Numbered from the stretch's first letter, positions 51,062 to 60,858 are shown. The stretch is 64,000 bases of DNA from Hymenobacter persicinus (GCF_004167665.1 NZ_SEWE01000016.1:33518-97517); one strand, 5' to 3'. The notes: generated by a model from the sequence alone, not told the origin. Made by a program: numbers and translations.

Positions 51062-52546
51062 CTACCCCCCGTTGACCAGCGCGGCCACGGCGGCTTCCTG
51101 CTCCCGGCTGCGCTGCTGACGCTCAATTTCCAGCGGGGGGGCCGCCCGCACTTCGCAGTCGGGAATGGGGCACCGCTCGCAGGTTTCGTTGACAATCTTG
51201 ACCGGAATGGCCGGGTCGTCGAGGAAACGGACTTTCTGCTTGAGGTTGTCGTCGCAGAGCAGGCCCACGTTCACGCTCACGGCGGGCTCGGTGGCCGAGG
51301 CGGCCCGGGCCAGGGTCAGGCAGAGGTATTCGTCGTCGGTGCCGTAGTAGCGGGAGCGTTGGGCGCCAATAACGGTGGTCGGCTCCAGAGGCGGATTGTC
51401 GCGCAGTTCAGCAATCAGCCACAGCGAAATCCAGCGCCGACAGTAGTGCTCGTGCAGCTCGTTGCCGTGGGGGTTGTGCAGGCGGGAAAGGTGAAGCTCC
51501 TTGGTCAGCACGTAAGCCGCGTCGGCATCAGCCTGGTCGAAGCGCAGGAAAAACAGGCTCTGGAGCCCAAAATGGCGGGGCAGCAGGTTGGTCATGCGCT
51601 GCATGAACATCTCCGGCGACACGTCGTAGCGGGCCATGATGTCGAGCAAGGCGGCGGGTTCCCACTTCTTGCCGGCAAACAGCTTCTGAAAGTCGCGCAC
51701 TAGGCTGTCTTCCTCCATTAGCAGGGCGCCGGCGAAGTAAGAGGCCTTGAAATTGTTGAGCACTTCGTCGAAGCTGCGCACCGGGAAGGAGGCATTCACG
51801 TAGGGGCGCTCCTTGAGGCCCAGGTAGTTGAAGGCAATTTCGCGGCCCAGCACGAAGGCTTCCTGGGCTCCGCTCAGTCCCGGCCGGAGCAGCAGGCGGC
51901 GGGTTTTGGGCTGAAATACCGACCGCAGCCGGCCCAGGGAGGCGTAGTTGCCCAGCTCGGTGCGGTCGATGGTGTAGCCGTACTTGCGCGTCAGCACGGC
52001 CTCGAGTTGGGTGGTGTCGAAGGGGGCGCCCACGGCCAGCTTTTCCTGCCCTACGAAGGTGCGCACGTCCTGCTCGAGCTCCTCGAAGTAGTTGTCGTGC
52101 ATCTCCTGGTAAGAGCGCAGGGCGGCCAGGAAAAAGTGCTCCTGGCGCATTTCATAGTTGCGAGCAATTTCAAACAGCGTGCTGATGAAGGCATTCATCT
52201 TGGCCGGCGCATCCGAAATCAGCTCCACGATGCGGATGGGGTCGAGCCCGAACATCTCCAGCGGAAACTCCTTGAGCAGGTCCGACTGCAGCAACTCGGA
52301 AATGGGCTCCAGCTTCCGGCTTAGGGTGAGGGAGGTGAGCTGGTCGTAGGTGACGCCGAGCACCTTGCTCAAACTCAGGATCTTGTCGGCCTTGGGGTAC
52401 TTTTTGCCCTTCTCAATCTCATTCAGATACGACACCGACACGTCGCAGGCCCGGGCCATTTCGGTGGGTGTAAACCCGCGCTCCTGGCGCAGCTCCCGCA
52501 GCTTCAGCCCAAAAATTAACCGCACTACCTGACCGTGACTCAGCAT
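51062..52546 (-). CDS. RamB/ScfR-like transcriptional regulator
   Basis: A 494-residue regulator. The N-terminal XRE helix-turn-helix is about 12-65 (RELRQERGFTPTEMARACDV, SYLNEIEKGKKYPK). An IrrE/ImmA-like domain follows (about 150-330), but the HExxH metalloprotease motif is replaced (VLGREIAFNYLG), so it is probably a sensor rather than a protease. The C-terminal domain carries cysteines (NETCERCPIPDC) typical of the short-chain fatty acyl regulator family. RamB controls the glyoxylate cycle in Actinobacteria. Here the gene diverges from aceB and aceA and shares a promoter region with a perfect palindrome. Confidence 0.88.
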   Translation of the reverse strand: MLSHGQVVRLIFGLKLRELRQERGFTPTEMARACDVSVSYLNEIEKGKKYPKADKILSLSKVLGVTYDQLTSLTLSRKLEPISELLQSDLLKEFPLEMFGLDPIRIVELISDAPAKMNAFISTLFEIARNYEMRQEHFFLAALRSYQEMHDNYFEELEQDVRTFVGQEKLAVGAPFDTTQLEAVLTRKYGYTIDRTELGNYASLGRLRSVFQPKTRRLLLRPGLSGAQEAFVLGREIAFNYLGLKERPYVNASFPVRSFDEVLNNFKASYFAGALLMEEDSLVRDFQKLFAGKKWEPAALLDIMARYDVSPEMFMQRMTNLLPRHFGLQSLFFLRFDQADADAAYVLTKELHLSRLHNPHGNELHEHYCRRWISLWLIAELRDNPPLEPTTVIGAQRSRYYGTDDEYLCLTLARAASATEPAVSVNVGLLCDDNLKQKVRFLDDPAIPVKIVNETCERCPIPDCEVRAAPPLEIERQQRSREQEAAVAALVNGG

Positions 52547-52637
52547 AAGTTCAGAACCCGTCGAAAACCTGACTTGCCACTCTCCGGACCAAGAGTTGGA
52601 ACCAGTTGAGCAGCAGAAAGTGAAAAAACAATCCCCG

Positions 52638-52645
52638 CAAATCTA
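52638..52645 (-). promoter_or_regulatory. Candidate promoter of the RamB-like gene
   Basis: TAGATTTG on the minus strand is a full match to TAnnTTTG, with TTTA 18 nt upstream. The palindrome 52671-52686 lies just beyond its -33 region. Confidence 0.5.
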
Positions 52646-52670
52646 CTTAGAAAGCAGGGTTTTTAAATTT

Positions 52671-52686
52671 TAGCGAATATTCGCTA
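52671..52686. promoter_or_regulatory. Candidate RamB-like operator (16-bp perfect palindrome)
   Basis: TAGCGAATATTCGCTA is perfectly self-complementary. It lies between the -7 boxes of the divergent regulator and aceB promoters, at or near both -33 positions. A further half-site (AATTCGCT) follows at about 52696-52703. Confidence 0.6.
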
Positions 52687-52707
52687 GGATAATAAAATTC
52701 GCTTGGC

Positions 52708-52715
52708 TATGTTTG
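52708..52715 (+). promoter_or_regulatory. Candidate -7 box of aceB
   Basis: TATGTTTG is a full match to TAnnTTTG, 42 nt before the ATG. Its -33 position falls on the edge of the palindrome. Confidence 0.5.
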
Positions 52716-52756
52716 GTCAGTAGCTTTCCAACTGCCAACCCCAAACCCATAGCTTT

Positions 52757-54388
52757 ATGTCGCCATTCGCTGAGCCTCAGACCCTTGTTTCGCCGCCCAC
52801 CTACCTGACGCCGGAGCGGGTGAAAGTCGTTGGTGCCTACTCGGCCGAGTACGCCGAAATCCTGACGCCGTCGGCCCTGGCCTTCGTGGCCGAGCTGCAC
52901 CGCCGCTTCGACCACACCCGGCGGGACTTGCTGGGCCGCCGCGAGGCGCGGCAGAAGGAGTTTGAGGCCGGCCAGCTGCCCGACTTTCTGCCCGAAACCC
53001 GGTTGATTCGGGAAAAGCCCTGGACCGTGGCCCCGCTGCCCCCGGACCTGCTCGACCGGCGGGTGGAAATCACCGGGCCCGTGGAGCGCAAGATGATTAT
53101 CAACGCCCTGAACTCCGGCGCCAAGGTGTTCATGGCCGACCTCGAGGATTCCAACTCCCCGACCTGGGCCAACGTGATAGAAGGCCAGCGCAATTTGCGC
53201 GACGCCGTACGCCGCACGATTTCGCTGAGCACCCCAACCAAGGAGTACAAGCTCAACGAGGAAACGGCCACGCTCATGGTACGCCCCCGGGGCTGGCATC
53301 TGGTGGAAAAGCACGTGCTCGTGGACGGGGAGCCCATCAGCGCCTCGTTGTTTGACTTCGGCCTGTACTACTTCCACAACGTGCACGAGCTCTGCAGCCG
53401 GGGCAGCGCACCGTACTTCTACCTGCCCAAAATCGAAAGCCACCTCGAAGCCCGGCTTTGGAACGACGTGTTTGGCCTGGCCCAATGGTCGCTGAAAATG
53501 CCCAAGTGCACTATCAAGGCCACCGTGCTGATTGAGACGCTACCGGCGGCCTTCGAGCTCAACGAAATCCTCTACGAGCTGCGCGAGCACAGCGCGGGCC
53601 TGAACTGCGGGCGCTGGGACTACATTTTCTCCTACATCAAGCGGCTGGGGCTGAAGCCCGAGTTTACCCTGCCGGACCGCGCCCAGGTCACGATGACCGT
53701 GCCGTTTATGGCCGCCTACTCCCAGCTGGTGGTGCAGACCTGCCACCGCCGCGGGGTGCACGCCATCGGGGGCATGGCTGCCCAGATTCCGATTAAGAAC
53801 AACCCTGAAGCCAACGAGCTGGCCCTGGACAAAGTGCGGCAGGACAAAATTCGGGAGGCCCGAAACGGCCACGACGGCACCTGGGTGGCCCACCCTGGTC
53901 TGGTGCCGGTGGCCCTGGAAGTCTTCAACGAGCTGATGCCCCAGCCCAACCAGATTGCCAACAAGCGCGAGGACGTGCAGGTAACTGCCGCCGACCTGGT
54001 GCGGGCGCCCGAGGGCTCTATCACCGAGGACGGCCTCAAGCTCAATATTGATGTGGCCATTCAGTACCTCGAATCGTGGCTGGGCGGCAACGGCTGCGTG
54101 CCGATTTACAACCTGATGGAAGATGCGGCAACCGCCGAAATCAGCCGGGCCCAGGTGTGGCAGTGGGTGCACACGCCCGGTACCAAGCTGGCCGACGGTC
54201 GAGGCGTAACCGTGGAGCTGTACCGCTCCTTAGTGCCCGGGCAGCTCGAAAAAATCAAGGCCCTGGTGGGGGAGGAGCGCTACGCCCGCGGCCAGTACAG
54301 TCCCGCCGCCCGCCTTTTCGATCGGCTGGTGACCAGCGAGAAGTTCATCGAATTCCTGACCGTGCCGGCCTACGACGAGCTGGCATAG
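52757..54388 (+). CDS. aceB: Malate synthase A
   Basis: A 543-residue cytosolic enzyme that condenses glyoxylate with acetyl-CoA to malate. [12 protein letters not shown] (126-137) and the active-site motif RPRGWHL (about 176-182) are intact, and [19 protein letters not shown] near residue 455 carries the catalytic Asp region. The C-terminus matches isoform A. It is followed by aceA after 118 nt without a clear terminator, so the two shunt genes are probably cotranscribed under the divergent regulator. Confidence 0.97.
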   Translation: MSPFAEPQTLVSPPTYLTPERVKVVGAYSAEYAEILTPSALAFVAELHRRFDHTRRDLLGRREARQKEFEAGQLPDFLPETRLIREKPWTVAPLPPDLLDRRVEITGPVERKMIINALNSGAKVFMADLEDSNSPTWANVIEGQRNLRDAVRRTISLSTPTKEYKLNEETATLMVRPRGWHLVEKHVLVDGEPISASLFDFGLYYFHNVHELCSRGSAPYFYLPKIESHLEARLWNDVFGLAQWSLKMPKCTIKATVLIETLPAAFELNEILYELREHSAGLNCGRWDYIFSYIKRLGLKPEFTLPDRAQVTMTVPFMAAYSQLVVQTCHRRGVHAIGGMAAQIPIKNNPEANELALDKVRQDKIREARNGHDGTWVAHPGLVPVALEVFNELMPQPNQIANKREDVQVTAADLVRAPEGSITEDGLKLNIDVAIQYLESWLGGNGCVPIYNLMEDAATAEISRAQVWQWVHTPGTKLADGRGVTVELYRSLVPGQLEKIKALVGEERYARGQYSPAARLFDRLVTSEKFIEFLTVPAYDELA

Positions 54389-54506
54389 CCACCGACGCAA
54401 GCCTACCGCCTTCTGATCTTCTTAAAAAAAGCCGCTGTGCCAGCCGGCCGGGCGGAGCCTTGCCCTTCCATTTGCATCAAACTCCACTTCCTAACCCCTC
54501 AGCATC

Positions 54507-55793
54507 ATGAAAAAGCACGAACGGATTGCCGCCATTAAGCACGACTGGGCCACCAATACCCGCTGGAAAGGAATTGAGCGGCCCTACTCGGCCGAAGACG
54601 TGGTGAAGCTCCAGAACAGCCTGCACATCGAGTATTCGCTGGCCCGGCAGGGGGCCGAGCGGCTCTGGAAGCTGCTACACTCCGAGCCGTACGTGGCTGG
54701 GTTGGGCGCCCTGACTGGCAACCAGGCCGTGCAGGAAGTGCAGGCGGGCCTGAACGCCATTTACCTCAGCGGTTGGCAGGTGGCCGCCGATGCCAACGGC
54801 GCCGGGCAGATGTACCCCGACCAGAGCCTTTATCCCGTCGACAGCGTGCCGAGTGTGGTGAAGCGCATCAACAACGCCCTGCTGCGCGCCGACCAGATTC
54901 AGAACCTGAGCGGCGACGGCGACGTGCACTGGCTGGTGCCCATCGTGGCGGATGCCGAGGCCGGCTTTGGGGGCAACCTGAACGCCTTTGAGCTGATGAA
55001 GATGATGATTGAGGCCGGGGCCGCCGGCGTGCACTTCGAGGACCAGCTGTCGTCGGCCAAGAAGTGCGGGCACCTGGGCGGCAAAGTGCTGGTGCCAACT
55101 CAGGAGGCTATTAACAAGCTCGTGGCCGCCCGCCTGGCCGCCGACGTGCTGGGCGTGCCCACGCTCGTCGTGGCCCGCACCGATGCCGACGCCGCCGACC
55201 TGATTACCTCCGACGTGGACGAGCGGGACCAGCCTTTCGTGCTGACCGAAGAAAGCCGTACCAGCGAAGGATTCTACCGCGTCCGGCCCGGGGTGGAGTC
55301 CTGCATAGCCCGGGGGCTGGCCTACGCGCCCTACGCCGATCTGCTCTGGATGGAAACTTCCCACCCCGACCTGGAACAGGCGCGAGCCTTTGCCGAGGGC
55401 ATTCACGCGCAGTTTCCCGGCAAGCTGCTGGCCTACAACTGCTCCCCGTCGTTCAACTGGGCTGCCAAGCTCAGCGTGGAGCAGATGGAAACCTTCCGGG
55501 AGGAGCTGGCGGCGCTGGGCTTCAAGTTTCAGTTCATTACCCTGGCCGGCTTCCATGCGCTCAATACGAGCATGTTTGAACTGGCCCAGGCTTACCGCGA
55601 CCGGGGCATGGCCGGCTACTCGGAGCTACAGGAGCGGGAGTTCAAGCTCCAGAAGCATGGCTTCAAGGCCGTCAAGCACCAGTCGTTCGTCGGTACGGGC
55701 TACTTCGACGCCGTGCAGAGCGTGGTATCGGCCGGCAAGGCCAGCACCGGCGCGCTGGTGGGCAGCACGGAGGAGGCGCAATTCAGCCACTAA
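54507..55793 (+). CDS. aceA: Isocitrate lyase
   Basis: A 428-residue cytosolic enzyme that splits isocitrate to glyoxylate and succinate. The signature KKCGH (185-189, catalytic C187) sits in [50 protein letters not shown], and [13 protein letters not shown] are the other conserved segments. The length is that of the compact bacterial form. Together with aceB it forms the glyoxylate bypass, used for growth on acetate or fatty acids. A terminator follows. Confidence 0.98.
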   Translation: MKKHERIAAIKHDWATNTRWKGIERPYSAEDVVKLQNSLHIEYSLARQGAERLWKLLHSEPYVAGLGALTGNQAVQEVQAGLNAIYLSGWQVAADANGAGQMYPDQSLYPVDSVPSVVKRINNALLRADQIQNLSGDGDVHWLVPIVADAEAGFGGNLNAFELMKMMIEAGAAGVHFEDQLSSAKKCGHLGGKVLVPTQEAINKLVAARLAADVLGVPTLVVARTDADAADLITSDVDERDQPFVLTEESRTSEGFYRVRPGVESCIARGLAYAPYADLLWMETSHPDLEQARAFAEGIHAQFPGKLLAYNCSPSFNWAAKLSVEQMETFREELAALGFKFQFITLAGFHALNTSMFELAQAYRDRGMAGYSELQEREFKLQKHGFKAVKHQSFVGTGYFDAVQSVVSAGKASTGALVGSTEEAQFSH

Positions 55794-55818
55794 GCCAGGC
55801 TCCCGCTTCCCGTGTACG

Positions 55819-55853
55819 AAAAGCAGGATTACCTCTGGGTAGTCCTGCTTTTG
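55819..55853 (+). terminator. Terminator of aceA
   Basis: AAAAGCAGGA (55819-55828) pairs with TCCTGCTTTT (55843-55852). Confidence 0.75.
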
Positions 55854-56065
55854 CCTTTACCGGGCAATGGCGGATGGTTATGTCTGCGGCGGTTGTAGTA
55901 ATATATTGGTATATAACTGTTTGTGGTGGGTTTTGGGGCCTGGGGTAACTCCGCTCAAGCTGGTTTCTGGTTTGAAGCCAGCCGGCTGGCGCAGTAGGTT
56001 TGGCTATTCTTTCACCGCCACGTTTTGGCCCAAAACATTCTTTGCCACCTACCATTAGCCCCGCC

Positions 56066-56656
56066 ATGAAATTGTTATGCCTACTGCTGTTACCCGCCCT
56101 ACTGGTTTTTCAGAGCTGCAAGAAGGAGGAGTCCGACCCTAAGTTCAGTCTGCCACCCGCCACGCAAACTGGCGCCAACACGCTCGGCTTCGAAGTTGAT
56201 GGCCGCGTGTGGGTCAACTACGGCAAGCGCTGCTACAGCCTCACGGGCAACGGCCGTTGCCTCGAGAATACGGTAAAGGCCACTATGAGTATCGACAACG
56301 GCGTGCGCACGTTGTCGGTATGGGCGGGATTTACGGCAGAAGGCTACGATGAGAATTTCAACCTGACCATCGATACGCTGCGCGGCCCGGGCGTCTACGT
56401 AACCGGCAAGTCGCGCTACAAGCCGCTGCCAAACGCCGTTATTCCCCCTTCCAACGGGCTGTTCTTGAGCGCGAACGACGGCGCGTATCAGTATATAAGC
56501 CAGCTCCAGAAACCAACCCATATCACAGTCACGCGGGTGGACTATGCGCAGCGCATTATATCAGGCACGTTTGAAGGTCAGCTGGAAGACGGCCGACCCC
56601 CGGGTAAGTATGTAACTATTCAATATGGACGATTCGATATTGCTTATACCCAATAG
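56066..56656 (+). CDS. Hypothetical lipoprotein
   Basis: A 196-residue lipoprotein (MKLLCLLLLPALLVFQSC, lipobox with Cys18). The mature protein begins with KKEESDPK, and GANTLGFEVDGRVWVNYGK resembles a start seen in many small Bacteroidota lipoproteins of unknown role. It is predicted to be mostly beta, with two cysteines (GKRCYSL, GRCLEN) that could form a disulfide. No partner gene is adjacent. The in-frame extension upstream of the ATG is ignored. Confidence 0.75.
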   Translation: MKLLCLLLLPALLVFQSCKKEESDPKFSLPPATQTGANTLGFEVDGRVWVNYGKRCYSLTGNGRCLENTVKATMSIDNGVRTLSVWAGFTAEGYDENFNLTIDTLRGPGVYVTGKSRYKPLPNAVIPPSNGLFLSANDGAYQYISQLQKPTHITVTRVDYAQRIISGTFEGQLEDGRPPGKYVTIQYGRFDIAYTQ

Positions 56657-56683
56657 TTAGCAAGGCGATAAGCGAATGTAAAA

Positions 56684-56724
56684 CCAACAGGCCCCCGATG
56701 CGTTAGCGTCGGGGGCCTGTTGGC
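56684..56724. terminator. Bidirectional terminator (lipoprotein / rnd)
   Basis: CCAACAGGCCCCCGA (56684-56698) pairs with TCGGGGGCCTGTTGG (56709-56723). No strong T-run is present, but it lies between convergent stops. Confidence 0.65.
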
Positions 56725-56742
56725 TACTTGTGGAACTACGTT

Positions 56743-57912
56743 CTAAAACGGGTCAGCCAGCTGGGCGTAGTCGATGTCGTGGCGCTGGGCGGCTTCCTGC
56801 AGAATCTGCTTTTGCCAGGGGCGCAGCACCTGCTCGGCCCCGAGTTCCACGATGTCGGCCACCAAGCGGTTCGACAGCACGAGGTTGGCCACGTAGCCGT
56901 TGATGTCGGTGGTGATAAAGCCTTTGAGCTGCACTAACAGCTGCTCCCGGGCATCGGCGCGGGCCGCTTTTTCCCCGCTCAGCCGGCGGCGGAACGGAAA
57001 CCGGCGTGCTTCGGCCGGGGCCGCGGGCTCGGGCACGGCCACAAAGTTGTCGGGCGAAAGAGAGTTGAGCTGCTCCAGAAACGGGGCGCGCTTGAGCTCG
57101 GGGTGCAGGCCGCGGGCGTTTTTCCAGTCGTTCAGGTCCCGGGGCGTGTCGCGCACGAGCTCCGAGAGCCGGTCGTTGGCAAACACCATGTAGGGTGGCC
57201 GGTCGAGCTGCTTGGCCACCTGGTCGCGGAGCAGGTACAGATCCCGGAACAGGGGCATCTCATTGGGCAGAATCCGGTATTTGCCGGCCATGCGCAGGTA
57301 GGGCCGCTCGTCGCGGTTGTAGCGCACTTCTTCCAGGGCGGCGTTTTCCTGGTCGGCCCACCCAGTGCGGCCCAGGGCGGCGAGCTTCTCGCGCAGCTTG
57401 TCGGCCAGCTCAAACAGGTAAAGCACGTCGTTGGCGGCGTACACCTTCTGGGCTTCGGTCAGGGGGCGCTTCAGCCAGTTCGACTTCTGCTCACCCTTGT
57501 CCACTTCCAACCCGACTTCGGCCTGGATCAGGCGGCCGAGGGAGATGTTGTTGTCGGACTCGCCCAATAGCGTGTACTGCACGCTGGTGTCGGTGATGTT
57601 TCGCACGTGCACACCGTAGAGCTCATCGAGCAGCAGAATGTCGGACTTGCAGCTGTGAAACACCTTTTCCACGGCCGGGTCGCGCAGAATGGCCCAGATA
57701 GGTTCGAGCTCCTCGGCCGGATTAGTCAGCGGCAGCGGGTCAATGAGGTAGACAACGTGGCCGTCGTAGATCTGGATCAGGGCGAGGTTGCGGCCGTAGC
57801 GGTGGCGCATGTCGTCAAACTCCAGGTCGATGGCAATGCGGGAGGCGGCCCGCAGCGTGTCGGCGGCCTGCTGCACCTCGGCAGCAGTGGTCAGGTAGAG
57901 AATCGTAGGCAT
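56743..57912 (-). CDS. rnd: Ribonuclease D
   Basis: A 389-residue 3'-5' exoribonuclease that trims tRNA and other RNAs. The DEDD motifs are in AIDLEFDDMRHRYG (about 28-41), FHSCKSDILLL (about 87-97) and the Exo III block KVYAANDVLYLFELAD (about 162-177). An HRDC domain follows (about 215-300, RDLYLLRDQVAKQLDRPPYMV). The annotated ATG is used; a TTG precedes it by one codon. A TAGATTTG box lies 13 nt upstream. Confidence 0.93.
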   Translation of the reverse strand: MPTILYLTTAAEVQQAADTLRAASRIAIDLEFDDMRHRYGRNLALIQIYDGHVVYLIDPLPLTNPAEELEPIWAILRDPAVEKVFHSCKSDILLLDELYGVHVRNITDTSVQYTLLGESDNNISLGRLIQAEVGLEVDKGEQKSNWLKRPLTEAQKVYAANDVLYLFELADKLREKLAALGRTGWADQENAALEEVRYNRDERPYLRMAGKYRILPNEMPLFRDLYLLRDQVAKQLDRPPYMVFANDRLSELVRDTPRDLNDWKNARGLHPELKRAPFLEQLNSLSPDNFVAVPEPAAPAEARRFPFRRRLSGEKAARADAREQLLVQLKGFITTDINGYVANLVLSNRLVADIVELGAEQVLRPWQKQILQEAAQRHDIDYAQLADPF

Positions 57913-57925
57913 CAAGCGTGCGGGG

Positions 57926-57933
57926 CAAATCTA
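57926..57933 (-). promoter_or_regulatory. Candidate -7 box of rnd
   Basis: TAGATTTG on the minus strand is a full match to TAnnTTTG, 13 nt from the ATG, with CTTT about 18 nt upstream. Confidence 0.5.
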
Positions 57934-58027
57934 TAAGGCGGGCAGCAACGGAAAGCTGCCCGCGGCCGGGAGGGCTGTTTGAGTAAAGGTAGGCAGGGCA
58001 GACAAGCAAACCCAATCCGACCCCGGG

Positions 58028-58507
58028 CTAGTCTTCGTCGTCCTCGTCCTCGTCGCGGGTGAAGTCCAGCTCCCCGGCCACGGCCAGGGCTTCCCCGATG
58101 GCTTCGTCCATGAGCGGCTGGGTGTCGGCGTCGAGGGTGCGCTCAAAGAGGTTGAGCAGCAGCTCGCCGTCCTCGTTCACGTAGAGGTTGGTGTAGAGGC
58201 GCTCAAACAGCTTGGCGTCGCGGGTGATGGTGGCATCGATATCGGCCACGGATTTGGCCCCGAGGGCCTTGTGGAGCACGTCGAGCACCCGGCGGCTTTC
58301 CTCATGGTCGCCCAGGTCGGCCAGCAGCTTCATCAGGGCCATGGCCACGCCCAGGCGCACCCGCTCGAAGCGGAAGGCCAGTTCGGCCTTGGGAGCCCGC
58401 TGAAACGCGGCGTAGGCCGTCAGGGTGGGCTCGGTCAGGAAACGGGCCACGTCTTCTTTGGTATGAAACGCTTGGCGTAAAAGCTGCTCGTAGGGCTGGG
58501 CACTCAT
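58028..58507 (-). CDS. Hypothetical helical protein with acidic tail
   Basis: A 159-residue soluble protein, predicted all-helical, ending in a run of Asp/Glu (TRDEDEDDED). I recognise no family. RVRLGVAMALMKLLADLGDHEE is the most regular helix. It has no signal peptide. It precedes nothing on its strand closely; rnd begins about 115 nt further on. A TACCTTTG box lies about 90 nt upstream. Confidence 0.65.
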   Translation of the reverse strand: MSAQPYEQLLRQAFHTKEDVARFLTEPTLTAYAAFQRAPKAELAFRFERVRLGVAMALMKLLADLGDHEESRRVLDVLHKALGAKSVADIDATITRDAKLFERLYTNLYVNEDGELLLNLFERTLDADTQPLMDEAIGEALAVAGELDFTRDEDEDDED

Positions 58508-58595
58508 GGGAAAAACGGAAAAGGGGAGGGGCGCCCACCGGTGGGCACCCGAAAAAAATGCGGGCTAACGGCCGCGCCGACGTAACCCGGAGGCA

Positions 58596-58603
58596 CAAAG
58601 GTA
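58596..58603 (-). promoter_or_regulatory. Candidate -7 box of the acidic-tail protein gene
   Basis: TACCTTTG on the minus strand is a full match to TAnnTTTG, about 88 nt before the ATG. Confidence 0.35.
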
Positions 58604-58685
58604 CGATTGGGAAAGAAGGGGCCGGCTGCCAACGCAAAATTGATGGACCGGCGCCGGCTTATTGCTCATCGGAAACGCCTGCACA

Positions 58686-58967
58686 ATGACGCACAAGAAG
58701 AAATGGCTCGTTTTTGCCCCCTCCGGGCTGATGGTAATTGGGTTGGGTACCTGCCTGGTGCAGTGGGCCAGCCAGCTGAAAGTGAAAAATGCGCCAACCG
58801 GCGAGTGGGTTGCCGCCGGCACGGCCGCCTTGGTGGTTTTCAACGCCGGCGTGAGCTTGTTCGGCCGTGGGGTGGTGGAGAAAGTATTGTATGAAGTGCG
58901 GGAAAAAGGCCCCGCCGCAGCTACCCTCCCTCCCCGCGAAGCCCACGACGCGCAGTTGCTGGGCTGA
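58686..58967 (+). CDS. Small two-segment membrane protein
   Basis: A 93-residue protein with two predicted membrane helices (WLVFAPSGLMVIGLGTCLVQW and WVAAGTAALVVFNAGVSLFG) joined by a short polar loop, and a polar C-terminus. No family is recognised. It has its own terminator. An in-frame start 24 nt upstream (58662) is possible. Confidence 0.65.
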   Translation: MTHKKKWLVFAPSGLMVIGLGTCLVQWASQLKVKNAPTGEWVAAGTAALVVFNAGVSLFGRGVVEKVLYEVREKGPAAATLPPREAHDAQLLG

Positions 58968-58988
58968 TTCACCGCCAGTTTTACCACC

Positions 58989-59024
58989 AAAAAAGCCCCG
59001 CCTGATTACAGGCGGGGCTTTTTA
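58989..59024 (+). terminator. Terminator of the small membrane protein gene
   Basis: AAAAAAGCCCCGCCTG pairs with CAGGCGGGGCTTTTT around a short ATTA loop. It also serves the convergent gene at 59061. Confidence 0.8.
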
Positions 59025-59060
59025 TGATAGTCAAGTGAGGTGGCCGCGGCCGGCGGTAGA

Positions 59061-59348
59061 CTAATCTACTACGTCCTCAGCTTTGTTTTTCACGGCTTTG
59101 GCGCCCTTTTTCACGGCGTGGCCGGTTTTGTTGGCACCCTTTTTCACGACGTGGCCGGTTTTACGGGCAACCGTTTTCGTGCCTTCCTTGGTGTCGTGAA
59201 CGGCCTGGCCGGCTTCGGTGCGGCCCGTGCGGGTTTCGGTTTTTACGGTGCCGTTCGACCGAACTTTCGTTTCGGACTTCATGGGCTCCTGAGCAAATGC
59301 GGCGGTGGAGAAGGCTGCCAGGGAGAGCAGCAGGAATGCTTTTTTCAT
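59061..59348 (-). CDS. Small exported Lys-rich repeat protein
   Basis: A 95-residue protein with a signal peptide (MKKAFLLLSLAAFSTAAFA). The mature part is basic and low in complexity, with near-repeats TGHVVKKGANK and TGHAVKKGAKA, and ends KNKAEDVVD. The pattern (alternating Lys/Thr/Gly, predicted amphipathic helix) resembles stress-related or LEA-like proteins in composition only. Its promoter is one of the best matches in the window. Confidence 0.72.
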   Translation of the reverse strand: MKKAFLLLSLAAFSTAAFAQEPMKSETKVRSNGTVKTETRTGRTEAGQAVHDTKEGTKTVARKTGHVVKKGANKTGHAVKKGAKAVKNKAEDVVD

Positions 59349-59372
59349 GACGAGGGAGGTAATAAGGAAAGT

Positions 59373-59403
59373 AAAACCTAGGCTTTATACGCGGTTCAGC
59401 AAA
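59373..59403 (-). promoter_or_regulatory. Promoter of the Lys-rich exported protein gene
   Basis: TTTG, then 19 nt, then TAGGTTTT on the minus strand: the exact spacing of the Bacteroidota promoter, with one mismatch in the last base of the -7 box. It gives a 5' leader of about 18 nt. The rest of the gap up to queA (59404-59622) shows nothing. Confidence 0.65.
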
Positions 59404-59622
59404 TAGGTTGCCCTGGGCCAGCGGCGGGTAAGCTCAACCGCTGGGCTGGCTGCGGGCTCAGCTCGTATCAGCCGGGAAAGCCCGGCTCGGGTCGGCAGAA
59501 AACGGGGTTGCTTTCGGCATGGCGGAAAAGAGGTTAGGGTGAACAGGTCCCTTAAGTTCTTTCCCGCGCATGAGGAAATGATGAGCCGCCGCGGCCGGTA
59601 GATTTTCCTTATTGCTCCCGGC

Positions 59623-60852
59623 CTACGGCAGCAGCAGGGAACTGTCGCCGTAGCTCAGGAAGCGGTAGTCGTGGGCCAGGGCGTGGTCGTAGATCCGGCG
59701 CCAGTCGGGCCCGATGAGAGCCGCCACGAGCAGCAGCAGGGTGCTTTCGGGCTGATGGAAATTGGTAATCAGTCCCTGCACCACCCGGAATCGGTACCCC
59801 GGCGCAATCAGCAGCTGGGTGGTGGCGTGCAGCGCCTCCGCGCCCTGACGCTCCAGATAAGTTAGCAGGGCCTCCAGCGCCTCGGCGGTGCTGATGTCGG
59901 CCACAGCCTCGTAGGGCTGCCACTGGCCGACGTGCAAAGGCGCCTCCGCCGCGGGGTGGCGGGCCAGGTGGGCGCCGAGCCAGTATAGGCTTTCCAGGGT
60001 GCGCAGGCTGGTGGTGCCCACGGCCAAGATCGGGCGCGGGGCCTGGGCCAGCAGCTGCCGCAGTACGGCGGCCGTCACCACAAAGGGCTCCCCGTGCATG
60101 GCGTGGCCGGCCATCTGCTCGGCTTTCACCGGCTGAAACGTGCCAGCACCCACGTGCAGCGTCACGCGGGCCGTGGTGATGCCACGTTGGGCCAAGTCGG
60201 CCAGGATGGCGTCGGAGAAGTGCAGGCCGGCGGTGGGCGCGGCTACGGCTCCTTCGTGGGCGGCGTACACGGTCTGGTAGCGCACGGCGTCGGCGTCGGT
60301 GTCGGCGCGGTTGAGGTAGGGCGGCAGGGGCAGGTGGCCGGCCCCGCGCAGCACTTCGGCAAAGGGCAGGGCAGCGGGCTCCCAGCTGAACTGAATCAGT
60401 GAATAGCCTTCGGCCGCTTCCAGCCGCTCGGCCGTGAGCGTGGCCGAGGCGCCGGTGGCTTCGAAGGTAAGGGTGACGGGTCCGGTTTTCCAGCGCTTGC
60501 CGTTGCCGACCAGGCATTTCCAGACGCAGCGGCCGGTTTGCTGCATGGCCGGCTCAATGGCCCGGTGCGGGCTCACCGGCTCCAGGCAAAACAGCTCAAC
60601 GAGGCCGCCGGTGGGCTTCTGGCAAAACAGCCGGGCCCGCACCACCTTCGTGTCGTTGAAAACCAGCAGCGCGTCCTGGGGCAGCTCGGCGGGCAGGTTG
60701 GGGAAACGCTGGTCGGTGATGGTGCCGCGGCGGTACACCAGCAGGCGCGACTGGTCCCGGTCGGGCAAGGGCTCGGGGGCAATGCGCGCCGGGGGCAGCT
60801 GGTAGGTGAAATCGTGGATGGAAAGCTCGCGCGGGTCGGGGTAGGCTGACAT
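59623..60852 (-). CDS. queA: S-adenosylmethionine:tRNA ribosyltransferase-isomerase
   Basis: A 409-residue enzyme that transfers the ribosyl part of SAM to preQ1-modified tRNA to make epoxyqueuosine. FTYQLPPARIAPEPLPDRDQSRLL at the start (shown in two parts: FTYQLPPARIA, DRDQSRLL), FNDTKVVRARLF, AAPTAGLHFSDA and the C-terminal LITNFHQPESTLLLLVAAL are family signatures. It is about 50 residues longer than the E. coli form, as in other Bacteroidota. A TACCTTTG box ends 6 nt before the ATG. Confidence 0.95.
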   Translation of the reverse strand: MSAYPDPRELSIHDFTYQLPPARIAPEPLPDRDQSRLLVYRRGTITDQRFPNLPAELPQDALLVFNDTKVVRARLFCQKPTGGLVELFCLEPVSPHRAIEPAMQQTGRCVWKCLVGNGKRWKTGPVTLTFEATGASATLTAERLEAAEGYSLIQFSWEPAALPFAEVLRGAGHLPLPPYLNRADTDADAVRYQTVYAAHEGAVAAPTAGLHFSDAILADLAQRGITTARVTLHVGAGTFQPVKAEQMAGHAMHGEPFVVTAAVLRQLLAQAPRPILAVGTTSLRTLESLYWLGAHLARHPAAEAPLHVGQWQPYEAVADISTAEALEALLTYLERQGAEALHATTQLLIAPGYRFRVVQGLITNFHQPESTLLLLVAALIGPDWRRIYDHALAHDYRFLSYGDSSLLLP

Positions 60853-60858
60853 AGGCTG

